The translations under genes were made by a program, and so were the position numbers. 64,000 nt of DNA from NCBI GenBank assembly GCA_002281485.1, contig NCGF01000023.1, positions 1-64,000 on the forward strand, written 5' to 3'. The notes below the pieces were generated by a model. It did no database searches. It was not told the DNA's origin and saw only the letters and a list, made by a program, of their open reading frames with translations. This stretch comes from Sphingomonas sp. 28-66-16. GTDB taxonomy: Bacteria; Pseudomonadota; Alphaproteobacteria; Sphingomonadales; Sphingomonadaceae. This document shows, in pieces, positions 36,417-44,562 of the stretch; the first letter of the stretch is position 1, and every line of letters starts with the position of its first letter.

Positions 36417-37613
36417 TCACGCGGCAACTGCGGGCGCGAACACCCGGGCGCCTTCGCTCATTTTCTGGACGAACTCATCGATGTGCGCCTCTTCGATCAC
36501 CAGCGGCGGCAGAATGCGGACGACATTCTCGCCCGCCGCCACCGTCAGCAGACCGTGATGATCACGCAGATGCGCCACGAAATCGCGCGAAACGGCTGAA
36601 TCCTTCAGCTTGATCCCCGCCATCAGCCCGCGCCCGCGCACGCTGTCGAAGATATGGTCGTGGTTGGGGATCATCTGCTCGAGCGCCTGGCGCAGCCGAT
36701 CGCCCATCGCGGTGACATGATCGAGAAAGCCGGGCTCGAGGATCACGTCGAGGATCGCCTCGCCCGCCGCCATCGCCAGCGGGTTGCCGCCATAGGTCGA
36801 GCCATGGGTGCCGAACACCATGCCCTTGGCCGCTTCCTCGGTCGCGAGACACGCGCCAAGCGGAAAGCCGCCGCCGATGCCCTTGGCGACCGACATGATG
36901 TCGGGCTCGATACCGTAGTGCTCATAGGCCCACATCTTGCCGGTGCGGCCATAACCGCACTGCACTTCGTCGAGCACCAGCAACAGGCCGTGCTCGTCGC
37001 ACGCCTTGCGCAAGCCCTGGATGAACGCGTCGGTGCCCGCCGAGACGCCGCCCTCGCCCTGGATCGTCTCGACCATGAAGCCGGCAGTGGTGTCGTTCAC
37101 CAGCGCCAGCGCCGCGTCGAGATCGTTGAAAGGCGCATAAGCGAAGCCCGGCAGCAGCGGCTCGAACCCGTCGCGCATCTTGGCCTGGTTGGTCGCCGAA
37201 ATCGCGCCCATCGTGCGGCCGTGAAAGGCATTGTTGAACGTGATCAGCGTCGTCCGCTCAGGGTTGCCGTTGACATAGTGATAGCGCCGCGCGGTCTTGA
37301 TCGCGCATTCGACCGCCTCGGTGCCCGAATTGGTGAAAAACACCGTGTCGGCGAAGCTGTTGTCGACGATCCGCTGCGCCAGTCTCTCCCCCTGTGGCGA
37401 TCCGTAAAGGTTGCTGACATGCATCAGCGTCGCGGCCTGATCGGCAATCGCCTTGACCAGATGGGGGTGGCCATGGCCGAGCGCGTTGACCGCAATGCCG
37501 CTCGCGAAATCGAGATAGCGCTCGCCGCGTTCACCGATCAGATAGCAGCCCTCGCCGCGCACCGGACGCACATCGCACCGTGGGTAAACGGGCATGAGCG
37601 GGGTAATCGGCAT
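36417..37613 (-). CDS. argD: Acetylornithine/succinyldiaminopimelate aminotransferase
   Basis: Class III PLP aminotransferase of arginine synthesis. The 398-residue product has FTNSGTEAVECAIKTARRYH, the PLP-binding Lys in DIMSVAKGIGGGFPLGACLA, and VLDEVQCGYGRTGKMWAYEH. It precedes argF on the same strand, so the pair supplies the citrulline branch. Length is standard. A terminator for the upstream RND gene lies just before its start. Confidence 0.95.
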   Translation of the reverse strand: MPITPLMPVYPRCDVRPVRGEGCYLIGERGERYLDFASGIAVNALGHGHPHLVKAIADQAATLMHVSNLYGSPQGERLAQRIVDNSFADTVFFTNSGTEAVECAIKTARRYHYVNGNPERTTLITFNNAFHGRTMGAISATNQAKMRDGFEPLLPGFAYAPFNDLDAALALVNDTTAGFMVETIQGEGGVSAGTDAFIQGLRKACDEHGLLLVLDEVQCGYGRTGKMWAYEHYGIEPDIMSVAKGIGGGFPLGACLATEEAAKGMVFGTHGSTYGGNPLAMAAGEAILDVILEPGFLDHVTAMGDRLRQALEQMIPNHDHIFDSVRGRGLMAGIKLKDSAVSRDFVAHLRDHHGLLTVAAGENVVRILPPLVIEEAHIDEFVQKMSEGARVFAPAVAA

Positions 37614-37632
37614 GGCAGGGCTCCTTTAACGC

Positions 37633-37658
37633 AAAAAGGCGACCCAAGCCGGTCGCCT
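37633..37658 (-). terminator. Rho-independent terminator of the RND gene
   Basis: On the minus strand: stem AGGCGACC, loop GGCTTG, then GGTCGCCT, followed by TTTT. Perfect eight-base stem. It sits between the RND stop and the argD start and should end the efflux operon transcript. Confidence 0.85.
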
Positions 37659-37669
37659 GAAGCGGACTT

Positions 37670-40600
37670 TTACGGTGTGTCCGGATGGAGCGCAACACCC
37701 GTGCCGCCCGCCGCCACTGCCCGCGCCTCATCCCCCCGCACCGCCAGCAGATACATCACCGGCGTGATGATGCGGCTCATCAGGGTGGAACTCACCAGAC
37801 CGCCGATAATCACCCACGCCAGCGGCGAATAGAGCGCCGATCCCCCCAGTGCGAGCGGCAGCAACCCGCCGATCGCGGTGACCGAGGTCAGCAGCACCGG
37901 CAGGAAGCGGATCTCGCCGGCTTTCTCGATCGCCTCGCGCAACGCCATGCCGCGCTCGCGCAATTGGGTGGTGAAATCGACCAGCAGGATCGAATTCTTG
38001 ATCTCGATCCCGATCAGCGCGACGAAGCCGATGATCGCAAGGAAACTGAGCGAATTGCCGGTCAGCAACAGCGCGACCAGCCCGCCGAACGTCCCGAGCG
38101 GGACCACGCCCGCAACCACCGCCGTCTCCTTGAACCGCCCGAATTCGAGCACCAGCACGCCGATGACGCCAAAGGTCGCGAGCAGGATGATCGGCCCCAG
38201 CCCGGCGAAGTTTCGCGATGCCGCTTCCGCCTCGCCCCCCAGGCTGAGACTGTAACCGCTCGGCAACTCGATGTTCTTGAATCGCTTCTCGACCTCGGTC
38301 GTCAGTTTCGAGGTCAGCTGGCCCGGCTGGTTGTAGGCGGTGATCGTGACGGTGCGCTGGAGCTTGTAGCGCGTTATCTGCGGCGCGACGCTCTTGAGCG
38401 TCGGATGCGCGATCTCGAGCAGCGGCACGCTGCCGCCAGCGATCGTCGGGACGTAAACCTGGCCCAGCGCCGCGATCGGCTGGTTGCCGGGCAAGGGCAG
38501 ACGGACGGTAACCGGCCAGGTGTCCCCTTCGTCATCTCGCAACCGGCTCGCCTGCTCGCCGCTCAGCGCGAGGCGCACCGCGCGGCGCGCTTCGCCGGGG
38601 GCGACGCCGAGCAGCCCCGACTTGGCCTCATCGAGCCCGAGGTCGAGATCGATCCGGTCGAACGCGATCGGGCTGTCGATATCACGCAGCCCGGGCACCT
38701 GCTGCATCTCTTTCACGACCCTGGCCGATAGCTGCTTGAGCACCGCCAGATTGGGACCGCGCACCCGCACCGCGACCGGCGCCTCGACCGGCGGGCCGTT
38801 TTCGAAGTTGACGAGCGTGACCCGCGCATCGGGGAAATTGGCGAGACTTTCGCGCAGGCGTCGCAGCATCTTCGGACTTTCGCGCACGTCCCAAGCCTTC
38901 ATCGTCACGAAGATGTCGCCGTAGCGGGCGCGCTCTTCGCGCGGGAAGATGTTGTAGAAGATCTGCGGATTGCCGCGCCCGGCATTTTCCATCCGGTTCA
39001 CCACCGCGCCTTCGCGCTTCAGGATGGCGGAAACCTCCTTCACTGCCGTGTCGGTGGCAGCGATGCTGCTGCCCTCGGGGGTTTCGACGCGGACGAGGAA
39101 ATACGGGGTCTCGGCGGCGGGAAACAGGCTCAACCCCAACACCGGCACCAGCCCGAACGCACCGATGCACAGCAGCAGCGCCGACCAGAACCAGAGGCGC
39201 GGGCGATCGAGCGCGGCGTGCAGGATCGGCGCATAGATGGTGTGGATCCCCCCCATGATCCCGCGCAGCAGCACATTGCCCTCGGCTGCATGCGGCTTGA
39301 GCACGCGGCTGGCGATGAACGGGATGATAGTCAGCGATACGACGAGCGAACTCGCCACCGTGACGATCACCGCCATCGGCAGGCCGCGCACGAAATCGCC
39401 CGCGCCTTCGGGCAGGAAGGTCAGCGGCAGGAACGCGAACAGCAACACCCCCGTCGCTCCCATCACCGCTGCGCCGATCTCGCGCGTGCCATTGACGGCA
39501 GCAGTGATCGGCGGATCGCCGTCGCGGATGTGGCGCTCGATATTCTCGGTCACGACGATCGAATCGTCGACGAGCAGCCCGAGCGAGATGATGAACCCCG
39601 AAATGCTGATCTGGTTGAGCGAATAGCCGAACAAATAGAGCAGCAGTACGCCCATCGCGAGGCTCAAGGGGATCGATACCATCACGATCAGCGAGGGGCG
39701 GAAGCCGAGCGGGAAGATCGTGACCAGCACCAGCCCGAGCGCGATCGCGAAATCGCGGGCGAGCTGCGCCAGCTTGACCTGGATGTCGCGGCTTTGGTCG
39801 AAGGCGATGTCGAGCGCGATGTCGGGCGGCAAATTGTGGCGATAGGTCGCGACCGCCTCGACCAGCGCGTTGCGCAAGGTGCCGGCATCGACCTCGTCCT
39901 TCTGGCGGACGGTCACCCACAGCGCGCGGCGCCCGTTGAAGCGCGCGATCTGCAGCTGTTGGGCGGTGCCCCAATGAACATCGGCGATATCGGCGACGCG
40001 AAGCACCCGGCCGTCGCCGGCGCGCACCGGCACGTCGCGCACCGCGGCGATGTCGCGATAGGCGCCGCCCGCGTCGATGTTGAAGCGTCGCCCCGCGCCG
40101 CTGACCGCGCCGGCAGGCAGATCGATGCCGCCCTGGGTGATCGCATTGGCGACCGCGGTCGGCGACAGCCGTGCCTCGGCGAGCCGCCCCGAATCGATGT
40201 CGACGCTCACCTCGGGCCGCGCCGCGCCATCGATCGCGGTCGATCGCACCCCCGGCACGACATTGAGCCGGTCGCGAAGATCGTCGGCATATTTCGCCAT
40301 CCGAAGCCAGCTTGCCGTGTCGCTCACCAGCGCGATCTGCAGCACGCCGGCCTCGGTGGTGCGCGGCCGGCGAAAGGCGATCCGCTGGATGCCCTGCGGC
40401 AACTGATCGCGGACGGCATTCACTTCGCGCACCACCCGGTCGAGCGACTGCTCGGCATCGGTGCCATGCTCGAAATTCACCGAGATGACGGCAGCGCCAT
40501 CGGTACTGGTCGAGTTGATGTCGCGGACATGATCGAGCCCCTGCAGCACATCCTCGAGCGGCTTGGCGACCGTCTCTTCCATGTCGGCGGCATCGGCGCC

Positions 40601-40756
40601 CGGCAGGATCACCGTCACCACCGTTGCCGGAATGGGGAAATGCGGATCGACCGAGCGCGGGATCGACAGGAACGCCGACGCGCCGAGCGTGATCAGCAAC
40701 AGGAAGACGAGCATCGTCACCTGCCAGCGCTGGACCGCGAAGGCGGTGATGTTCAT
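37670..40756 (-). CDS. RND efflux permease (AcrB/HAE1 type)
   Basis: The 1028-residue inner-membrane transporter starts MNITAFAVQRWQVTMLVFLL. It has the RND repeats, including LGLLVDDSIVVTENIERHIR with the two Asp of the proton relay in helix 4, and the second half ILLVDFTTQLRERGMALREA. Drug and metal extrusion with an outer-membrane channel is expected; no TolC-type gene is in this window. Its start overlaps the adaptor stop by four bases. Sequence style is closer to the short MdtB/CusA-like or HAE1 groups; I do not assign a substrate. Confidence 0.93.
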   Translation of the reverse strand: MNITAFAVQRWQVTMLVFLLLITLGASAFLSIPRSVDPHFPIPATVVTVILPGADAADMEETVAKPLEDVLQGLDHVRDINSTSTDGAAVISVNFEHGTDAEQSLDRVVREVNAVRDQLPQGIQRIAFRRPRTTEAGVLQIALVSDTASWLRMAKYADDLRDRLNVVPGVRSTAIDGAARPEVSVDIDSGRLAEARLSPTAVANAITQGGIDLPAGAVSGAGRRFNIDAGGAYRDIAAVRDVPVRAGDGRVLRVADIADVHWGTAQQLQIARFNGRRALWVTVRQKDEVDAGTLRNALVEAVATYRHNLPPDIALDIAFDQSRDIQVKLAQLARDFAIALGLVLVTIFPLGFRPSLIVMVSIPLSLAMGVLLLYLFGYSLNQISISGFIISLGLLVDDSIVVTENIERHIRDGDPPITAAVNGTREIGAAVMGATGVLLFAFLPLTFLPEGAGDFVRGLPMAVIVTVASSLVVSLTIIPFIASRVLKPHAAEGNVLLRGIMGGIHTIYAPILHAALDRPRLWFWSALLLCIGAFGLVPVLGLSLFPAAETPYFLVRVETPEGSSIAATDTAVKEVSAILKREGAVVNRMENAGRGNPQIFYNIFPREERARYGDIFVTMKAWDVRESPKMLRRLRESLANFPDARVTLVNFENGPPVEAPVAVRVRGPNLAVLKQLSARVVKEMQQVPGLRDIDSPIAFDRIDLDLGLDEAKSGLLGVAPGEARRAVRLALSGEQASRLRDDEGDTWPVTVRLPLPGNQPIAALGQVYVPTIAGGSVPLLEIAHPTLKSVAPQITRYKLQRTVTITAYNQPGQLTSKLTTEVEKRFKNIELPSGYSLSLGGEAEAASRNFAGLGPIILLATFGVIGVLVLEFGRFKETAVVAGVVPLGTFGGLVALLLTGNSLSFLAIIGFVALIGIEIKNSILLVDFTTQLRERGMALREAIEKAGEIRFLPVLLTSVTAIGGLLPLALGGSALYSPLAWVIIGGLVSSTLMSRIITPVMYLLAVRGDEARAVAAGGTGVALHPDTP

Positions 40757-41793
40757 CGTGCGGCGCCGATCGGCGCGATTGCCATCCCGTCCTTCAGGCG
40801 ATCGACCCGCGACACCGCGACGATCTCGCCCCGCGTCAGCCCGCCGGTGACGCGAATGCCCGCATCGGTCGCCTCGCCGATCGTCACCCGGCGCAGCTGC
40901 ACCCGCTTTGTCGCGCGATCGACGACATAGACGAACCCGTCTCCCGCGCGGGGCGCGAACACCGCCGTCGCCGGCACGCGAATCTCGCTTGTCCCGGGTC
41001 CGGCGGCGGTGATGCGGACATTGCCGATCTGGCCCGACCGCAGCCGCTTGTCGTCGGGCAGCCCGATCTCGATCGCGAAGGTGCCCGTCGCCCGGTCGGA
41101 CCGCCCGGCGATCTCGATCACCCGGCCGGCGAGCGGCGCATCGCCCAGCGCCGCCAGCGTCACCTCGGCAGGCGCGCCCATCGTCAATTGGGCCGCGTCG
41201 CGATCGGACAGCGGCACGCGCAGCACATAGCCACTCGCCTCCTCGCCGACGATCAGCACCGGTGTGCCGGCAGCGACGACCTGGCCCGGCTCGGCAAGGC
41301 GCGCCAGCACAGTGCCGCCGCCCGGCGCGACGATCGTCGCATTGGCGGTCTGGAACCGCGCGGCACTGACCTGGGCTTCGGCTGCCTCGAGCGAGGCCTT
41401 GGCGTTTTCAAGGCGTGGCCGGGTAATCCACCCCTGCGCCATCAGACTGGTCGAGCGGCGATATTCGGCGGCGGCGCGCTCGCGCTCGGCCCGGGCGCGC
41501 GTCAGATCGGCGGCGACCGTGGTGACGTCGAGCGCGGCGAGCAACTGCCCGCGCCGCACCCTGTCGCCTTCATTGACCGTCAGCCGGACGATGCGCCCGG
41601 GGCTGGTAAAGCCCAGCGACGCCTCTCGCCGCAACGCGACGGTGCCCACGCCGGAGACGATGGCCGGCGCCTGCTCGGCGCCGACGCTTGCCACCCTGAT
41701 CTGCGGCAGCGCGGTAGCGACGTCCTGCTTGGCAGCGGGCTGCCCGCAACCGCCGACCACCGCCATCAATCCAATCCCGAGCCGCTTGCGCAT
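40753..41793 (-). CDS. RND efflux periplasmic adaptor lipoprotein
   Basis: The 346-residue protein has a lipobox GGCG after a short signal peptide. It shows the membrane-fusion pattern: a barrel-sandwich segment (GFTSPGRIVRLTVNEGDRVRRG split across two halves with TIVAPGGGTVLARLAEPGQ), and a helical hairpin between them (about residues 95-145). The beta-barrel end is TRGEIVAVSRVDRL. It joins the RND permease to an outer-membrane channel. It is the first gene of the pair. Confidence 0.92.
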   Translation of the reverse strand: MRKRLGIGLMAVVGGCGQPAAKQDVATALPQIRVASVGAEQAPAIVSGVGTVALRREASLGFTSPGRIVRLTVNEGDRVRRGQLLAALDVTTVAADLTRARAERERAAAEYRRSTSLMAQGWITRPRLENAKASLEAAEAQVSAARFQTANATIVAPGGGTVLARLAEPGQVVAAGTPVLIVGEEASGYVLRVPLSDRDAAQLTMGAPAEVTLAALGDAPLAGRVIEIAGRSDRATGTFAIEIGLPDDKRLRSGQIGNVRITAAGPGTSEIRVPATAVFAPRAGDGFVYVVDRATKRVQLRRVTIGEATDAGIRVTGGLTRGEIVAVSRVDRLKDGMAIAPIGAAR

Positions 41794-41841
41794 CGCCGAT
41801 CTCCCCGCCGCCTCAACCGGCCGTTGGCAGGAGCATAACGA

Positions 41842-41865
41842 TTTAGGTCTTTTTTTAAAACCTAA
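41842..41865 (-). promoter_or_regulatory. AT-rich palindrome upstream of the RND operon
   Basis: Reads TTAGGT, spacer of twelve T/A-rich bases, then ACCTAA, in an AT-rich island about 50 bases ahead of the adaptor start. It looks like an operator for a TetR/MarR-like repressor and overlaps a likely promoter. No regulator gene is adjacent. It is unlikely to be a terminator for the ABC permease, whose stop is 45 bases away, although that cannot be excluded. Confidence 0.45.
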
Positions 41866-41909
41866 TTTTCACGGGCGAAACGATGGCCGGAAAACGCGGG
41901 CGCCGCCGT

Positions 41910-42761
41910 TCAGTTCTTCAGGCGCCAGCCGCTGTCGATCAGCCGATAACAGACCAGCGCGAGCACGGCGTCGATCGCCAGTACCACCGCTCCGCCGAGC
42001 AACACGTTCGAATCGGCATCGAGCAGGAAACCGTAGCGAAAGCCCGAGATGATGTAGAAAAACGGATTGATATGGCTGAATGCCTGGAACGCCGGGGCGA
42101 GATTGTCGACCGAATAGAAGGTGCCCGAGAGCAGGGTCAGCGGCGCGATCGCGAAATTCTGCACAGCGGCGGCATGATCGAATTTCTCGGCCCAGAGCGA
42201 GGTCATCAGCCCGACCAGCGACAGGAAGATCGAGCCGAGCAAGCCGAACCAGACGATCGCCAGCCCGTGCTGCGGCACCAGATGGACGCCTGGCCAGAAC
42301 TGCATCGCGACGAACACCGCCCCGCCGACGCACAGCGCCCGGGTAACCGCCCCGCCGATCATCGCGACCAGCAATTCCCCCGTCGACAGGGGTGGCATCA
42401 GATAATCGACGATCGTGCCCTGGATTTTGCCGACTAGGAGCGAAAAGCTCGAATTCGCGAACGCACTCTGCATCATCCCCATCACGATCAGGCCGGGGGC
42501 GATGAAGTCGGCGAAGGGCACCTCGGCACTACCGACGTGCACCGGCCGCTTGCCGCCGGTGGCGACCGTGAAAATGACGAGAAAAAGCAGCGTCGTGATC
42601 GCCGGGGCCCAGACGGTTTGCAGCTGGACCTTGAAGAAACGCCGCACCTCCTTGATATAGAGCGTTCGAAGTCCGCCCCAGTTCACATTCCGGATGATCG
42701 GAACGCCCGGGGCAGTCTTTATCGTCGATGGAAGTTGACCGATCGGGGGCTGGCTGCTCAT
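41910..42761 (-). CDS. ABC-2 type transport permease
   Basis: The 283-residue protein has about six hydrophobic segments. It fits the ABC-2/DrrB-NodJ pattern: TLYIKEVRRFFKVQLQTVWAP at the start, FADFIAPGLIVMGMMQSAF, and TLLSGTFYSVDNLAPAFQAF near the end. Such permeases export drugs, polysaccharides or lipids with an ATPase partner, but no ATPase gene is adjacent here. The start at 42761 (MSSQPPIG) is preferred because the sequence upstream reads as non-coding. It is divergent from gcrA. Confidence 0.88.
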   Translation of the reverse strand: MSSQPPIGQLPSTIKTAPGVPIIRNVNWGGLRTLYIKEVRRFFKVQLQTVWAPAITTLLFLVIFTVATGGKRPVHVGSAEVPFADFIAPGLIVMGMMQSAFANSSFSLLVGKIQGTIVDYLMPPLSTGELLVAMIGGAVTRALCVGGAVFVAMQFWPGVHLVPQHGLAIVWFGLLGSIFLSLVGLMTSLWAEKFDHAAAVQNFAIAPLTLLSGTFYSVDNLAPAFQAFSHINPFFYIISGFRYGFLLDADSNVLLGGAVVLAIDAVLALVCYRLIDSGWRLKN

Positions 42762-42835
42762 GGAACTGGCGCGTAATCGCTGCCGCCGCCGCCCGCAACC
42801 CGGCATGCATGTATGATCAGGAATTGAGGACGACA

Positions 42836-43498
42836 ATGAGCTGGACCGACGAGCGGATCGATACGCTGAAGACGATGTGGGAAAAGGGCATGACCGCCAG
42901 CCAGATCGCCGAGGCGCTGGGCGGGGTCAGCCGCAATGCCGTGATCGGCAAGGCGCACCGGCTAGGCCTCCAGGCGCGGCCGTCGCCGGTCAAGCCCAAC
43001 GAGCCCGAAGCCAAGCCAGCGCCCACACCAAAACCGATCGCTGCCGCGCCGGCGCCGAAGCCGGCACCGGCACCGCGGCCGGCGCCGGTCGTCGAGCCCG
43101 TCGCCGCCGCTGCGGTTGCCGCGCCGGACGAAGACGCCGAGCCGGTCGAAAAGGCACCGACCGTGATCATGCGCTCGGTCGGTCCCGGAGGCTTCCTCCG
43201 CCAGGCCCCTGGCGAGCAGCAGGCCCCGATCACCCCCGCCCCGCCGCGCCGTCTCGTCCCCGCCAAGCCATCGGCCGACATGGCGGGCAAGACCACGTTG
43301 CTCGATCTCAACGACCGCATCTGCAAATGGCCGCTCGGCCATCCCGGCGAGCCCGATTTCCACTTTTGCGGCGACAAGGTGAACCCGGGCTTCCCCTATT
43401 GCGTCGCGCATTGCAGCCACGCCTATCAGGCGCAACTGCCCCGCCGCGACCGCCGCCCGCCCCCGCCGCTGCCGTTCGGCGGCCCGCGCGTGCGCTGA
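42836..43498 (+). CDS. gcrA: GcrA cell-cycle regulator
   Basis: The 220-residue product begins MSWTDERIDTLKTMWEKGMT, then ASQIAEALGGVSRNAVIGKA: the GcrA helix-turn-helix that binds methylated GANTC sites with sigma-70. A Pro/Ala-rich linker (about residues 60-110) and a C-terminal domain with CKWPLGHPGEPDFHFCGDK and YCVAHCSHAYQ follow, the C-terminal signature of GcrA. It is a hallmark of alphaproteobacteria. A GAGGA site precedes it and a strong bidirectional terminator follows. Confidence 0.97.
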   Translation: MSWTDERIDTLKTMWEKGMTASQIAEALGGVSRNAVIGKAHRLGLQARPSPVKPNEPEAKPAPTPKPIAAAPAPKPAPAPRPAPVVEPVAAAAVAAPDEDAEPVEKAPTVIMRSVGPGGFLRQAPGEQQAPITPAPPRRLVPAKPSADMAGKTTLLDLNDRICKWPLGHPGEPDFHFCGDKVNPGFPYCVAHCSHAYQAQLPRRDRRPPPPLPFGGPRVR

Positions 43499-43517
43499 AC
43501 CGCCAGGCGCGACAAAG

Positions 43518-43552
43518 AAAAAGGCACCGGGGACATCCCCGGTGCCTTTTTC
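43518..43552. terminator. Bidirectional terminator between gcrA and an OMP gene
   Basis: Stem AAAGGCACCGGGG, loop ACAT, then CCCCGGTGCCTTT, with A-tract on the left and T-tract on the right, so it can end both the gcrA transcript and that of the convergent barrel gene. Confidence 0.92.
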
Positions 43553-43573
43553 ATGTCAACGCTCGGCGACCGT

Positions 43574-44416
43574 TCAGAAACGGTAGTTGAGCGTCAGCTT
43601 GACGCTGTGCCAGGCGAACTTGCTGTCGCTGCGGGCGAAATCGGTCCCCTGGGTCGTCGCGAGCAGGAAGGGATTGGTCAGCGGCGCGGTTCCCTGACCA
43701 GCGCGGACGCGCGAATCGCCGTCCTTGAACTGGTTGTAGAGATATTCGAGACCGAACGAGACGTGACGGCTGATCTTCTGTTCGAGGCCACCGCCGACGA
43801 CATAGCCGAAGCGATCGTCCTTGCCGCGCACCGCGAAGCTGTTGGCGCCATTGGTGGTGGTGAAGCTGTGGTTGATCTTGGCATAAGCGCCGCCGCCGGT
43901 GGCGTAGAACAGGGTGCGATTGGCGGCATAGCCAACCCGCGCACGCAGATTGGCGTCGAAATCGACCCCGCGCGTCATCGTGTAGCTCGCCGGCGTCGTG
44001 CTGTAGGCAGTGACGCTGTCGCGCACGTCGCTCTTGCCGAATTCGCCGATGGCGCCGATCACGAGATGACCGAACTGGGCATCGCCGCCGATACGGCCCG
44101 AATAGCTGAGACCGTCACGATCGTTCGCACAGCCGCCGTCGGGGGCGTTGGTGCGGGCGGCACCGTTGCAGAAGCCAGGCGAGAAGGCGTTGGCGCCGGC
44201 GGCCGTGGTGACGACATCGCCAAAGCGGCCATCGAGATTGCGATCGAACAGGATCGATTCGCCGACATCATTGGGCTGCGCATCGAAACCGACCGAGGCG
44301 CCGACATAGACGCCTTCGAATTCCTTGGCGGGAGCATCCTGTGCCATCGCTGGGGCGGCCATCAGGGCGATCGAGGAAAGACCGACGAACAGGCCGAACT
44401 GGGGAGAAAGATGCAT
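43574..44416 (-). CDS. Outer-membrane beta-barrel protein (OmpA-like porin fold)
   Basis: The 280-residue product has a signal peptide (FVGLSSIALMAAPAMA), then strands starting EFEGVYVGASVGFDA and a glycine-rich pattern such as FYATGGGAYAKINHSFTTTN. It ends KLTLNYRF, with the terminal Phe that marks outer-membrane barrels. The eight-stranded porin-family fold (Omp25/31-like) is likely. Its start region is divergent from parE, so the 146-base intergenic probably holds two promoters. Confidence 0.88.
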   Translation of the reverse strand: MHLSPQFGLFVGLSSIALMAAPAMAQDAPAKEFEGVYVGASVGFDAQPNDVGESILFDRNLDGRFGDVVTTAAGANAFSPGFCNGAARTNAPDGGCANDRDGLSYSGRIGGDAQFGHLVIGAIGEFGKSDVRDSVTAYSTTPASYTMTRGVDFDANLRARVGYAANRTLFYATGGGAYAKINHSFTTTNGANSFAVRGKDDRFGYVVGGGLEQKISRHVSFGLEYLYNQFKDGDSRVRAGQGTAPLTNPFLLATTQGTDFARSDSKFAWHSVKLTLNYRF

Positions 44417-44562
44417 TATACGCTCCGATACATGGGTGGTGCGGGTAAAGACGAGCGAGCGAGCGGTTCGTATGCATGCACCGGTCAATTAAGCGCCGCT
44501 GTGGCAAATATGGCACGATGGTTCGCTTGCGCGCGCGAGTCCGGCGCTCGTATACCTCCGCC

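Noticed and set aside
39218-40930. Plus-strand frame of 570 codons opposite the RND permease
   Set aside because: Charged low-complexity shadow; the minus strand is a clear RND transporter.
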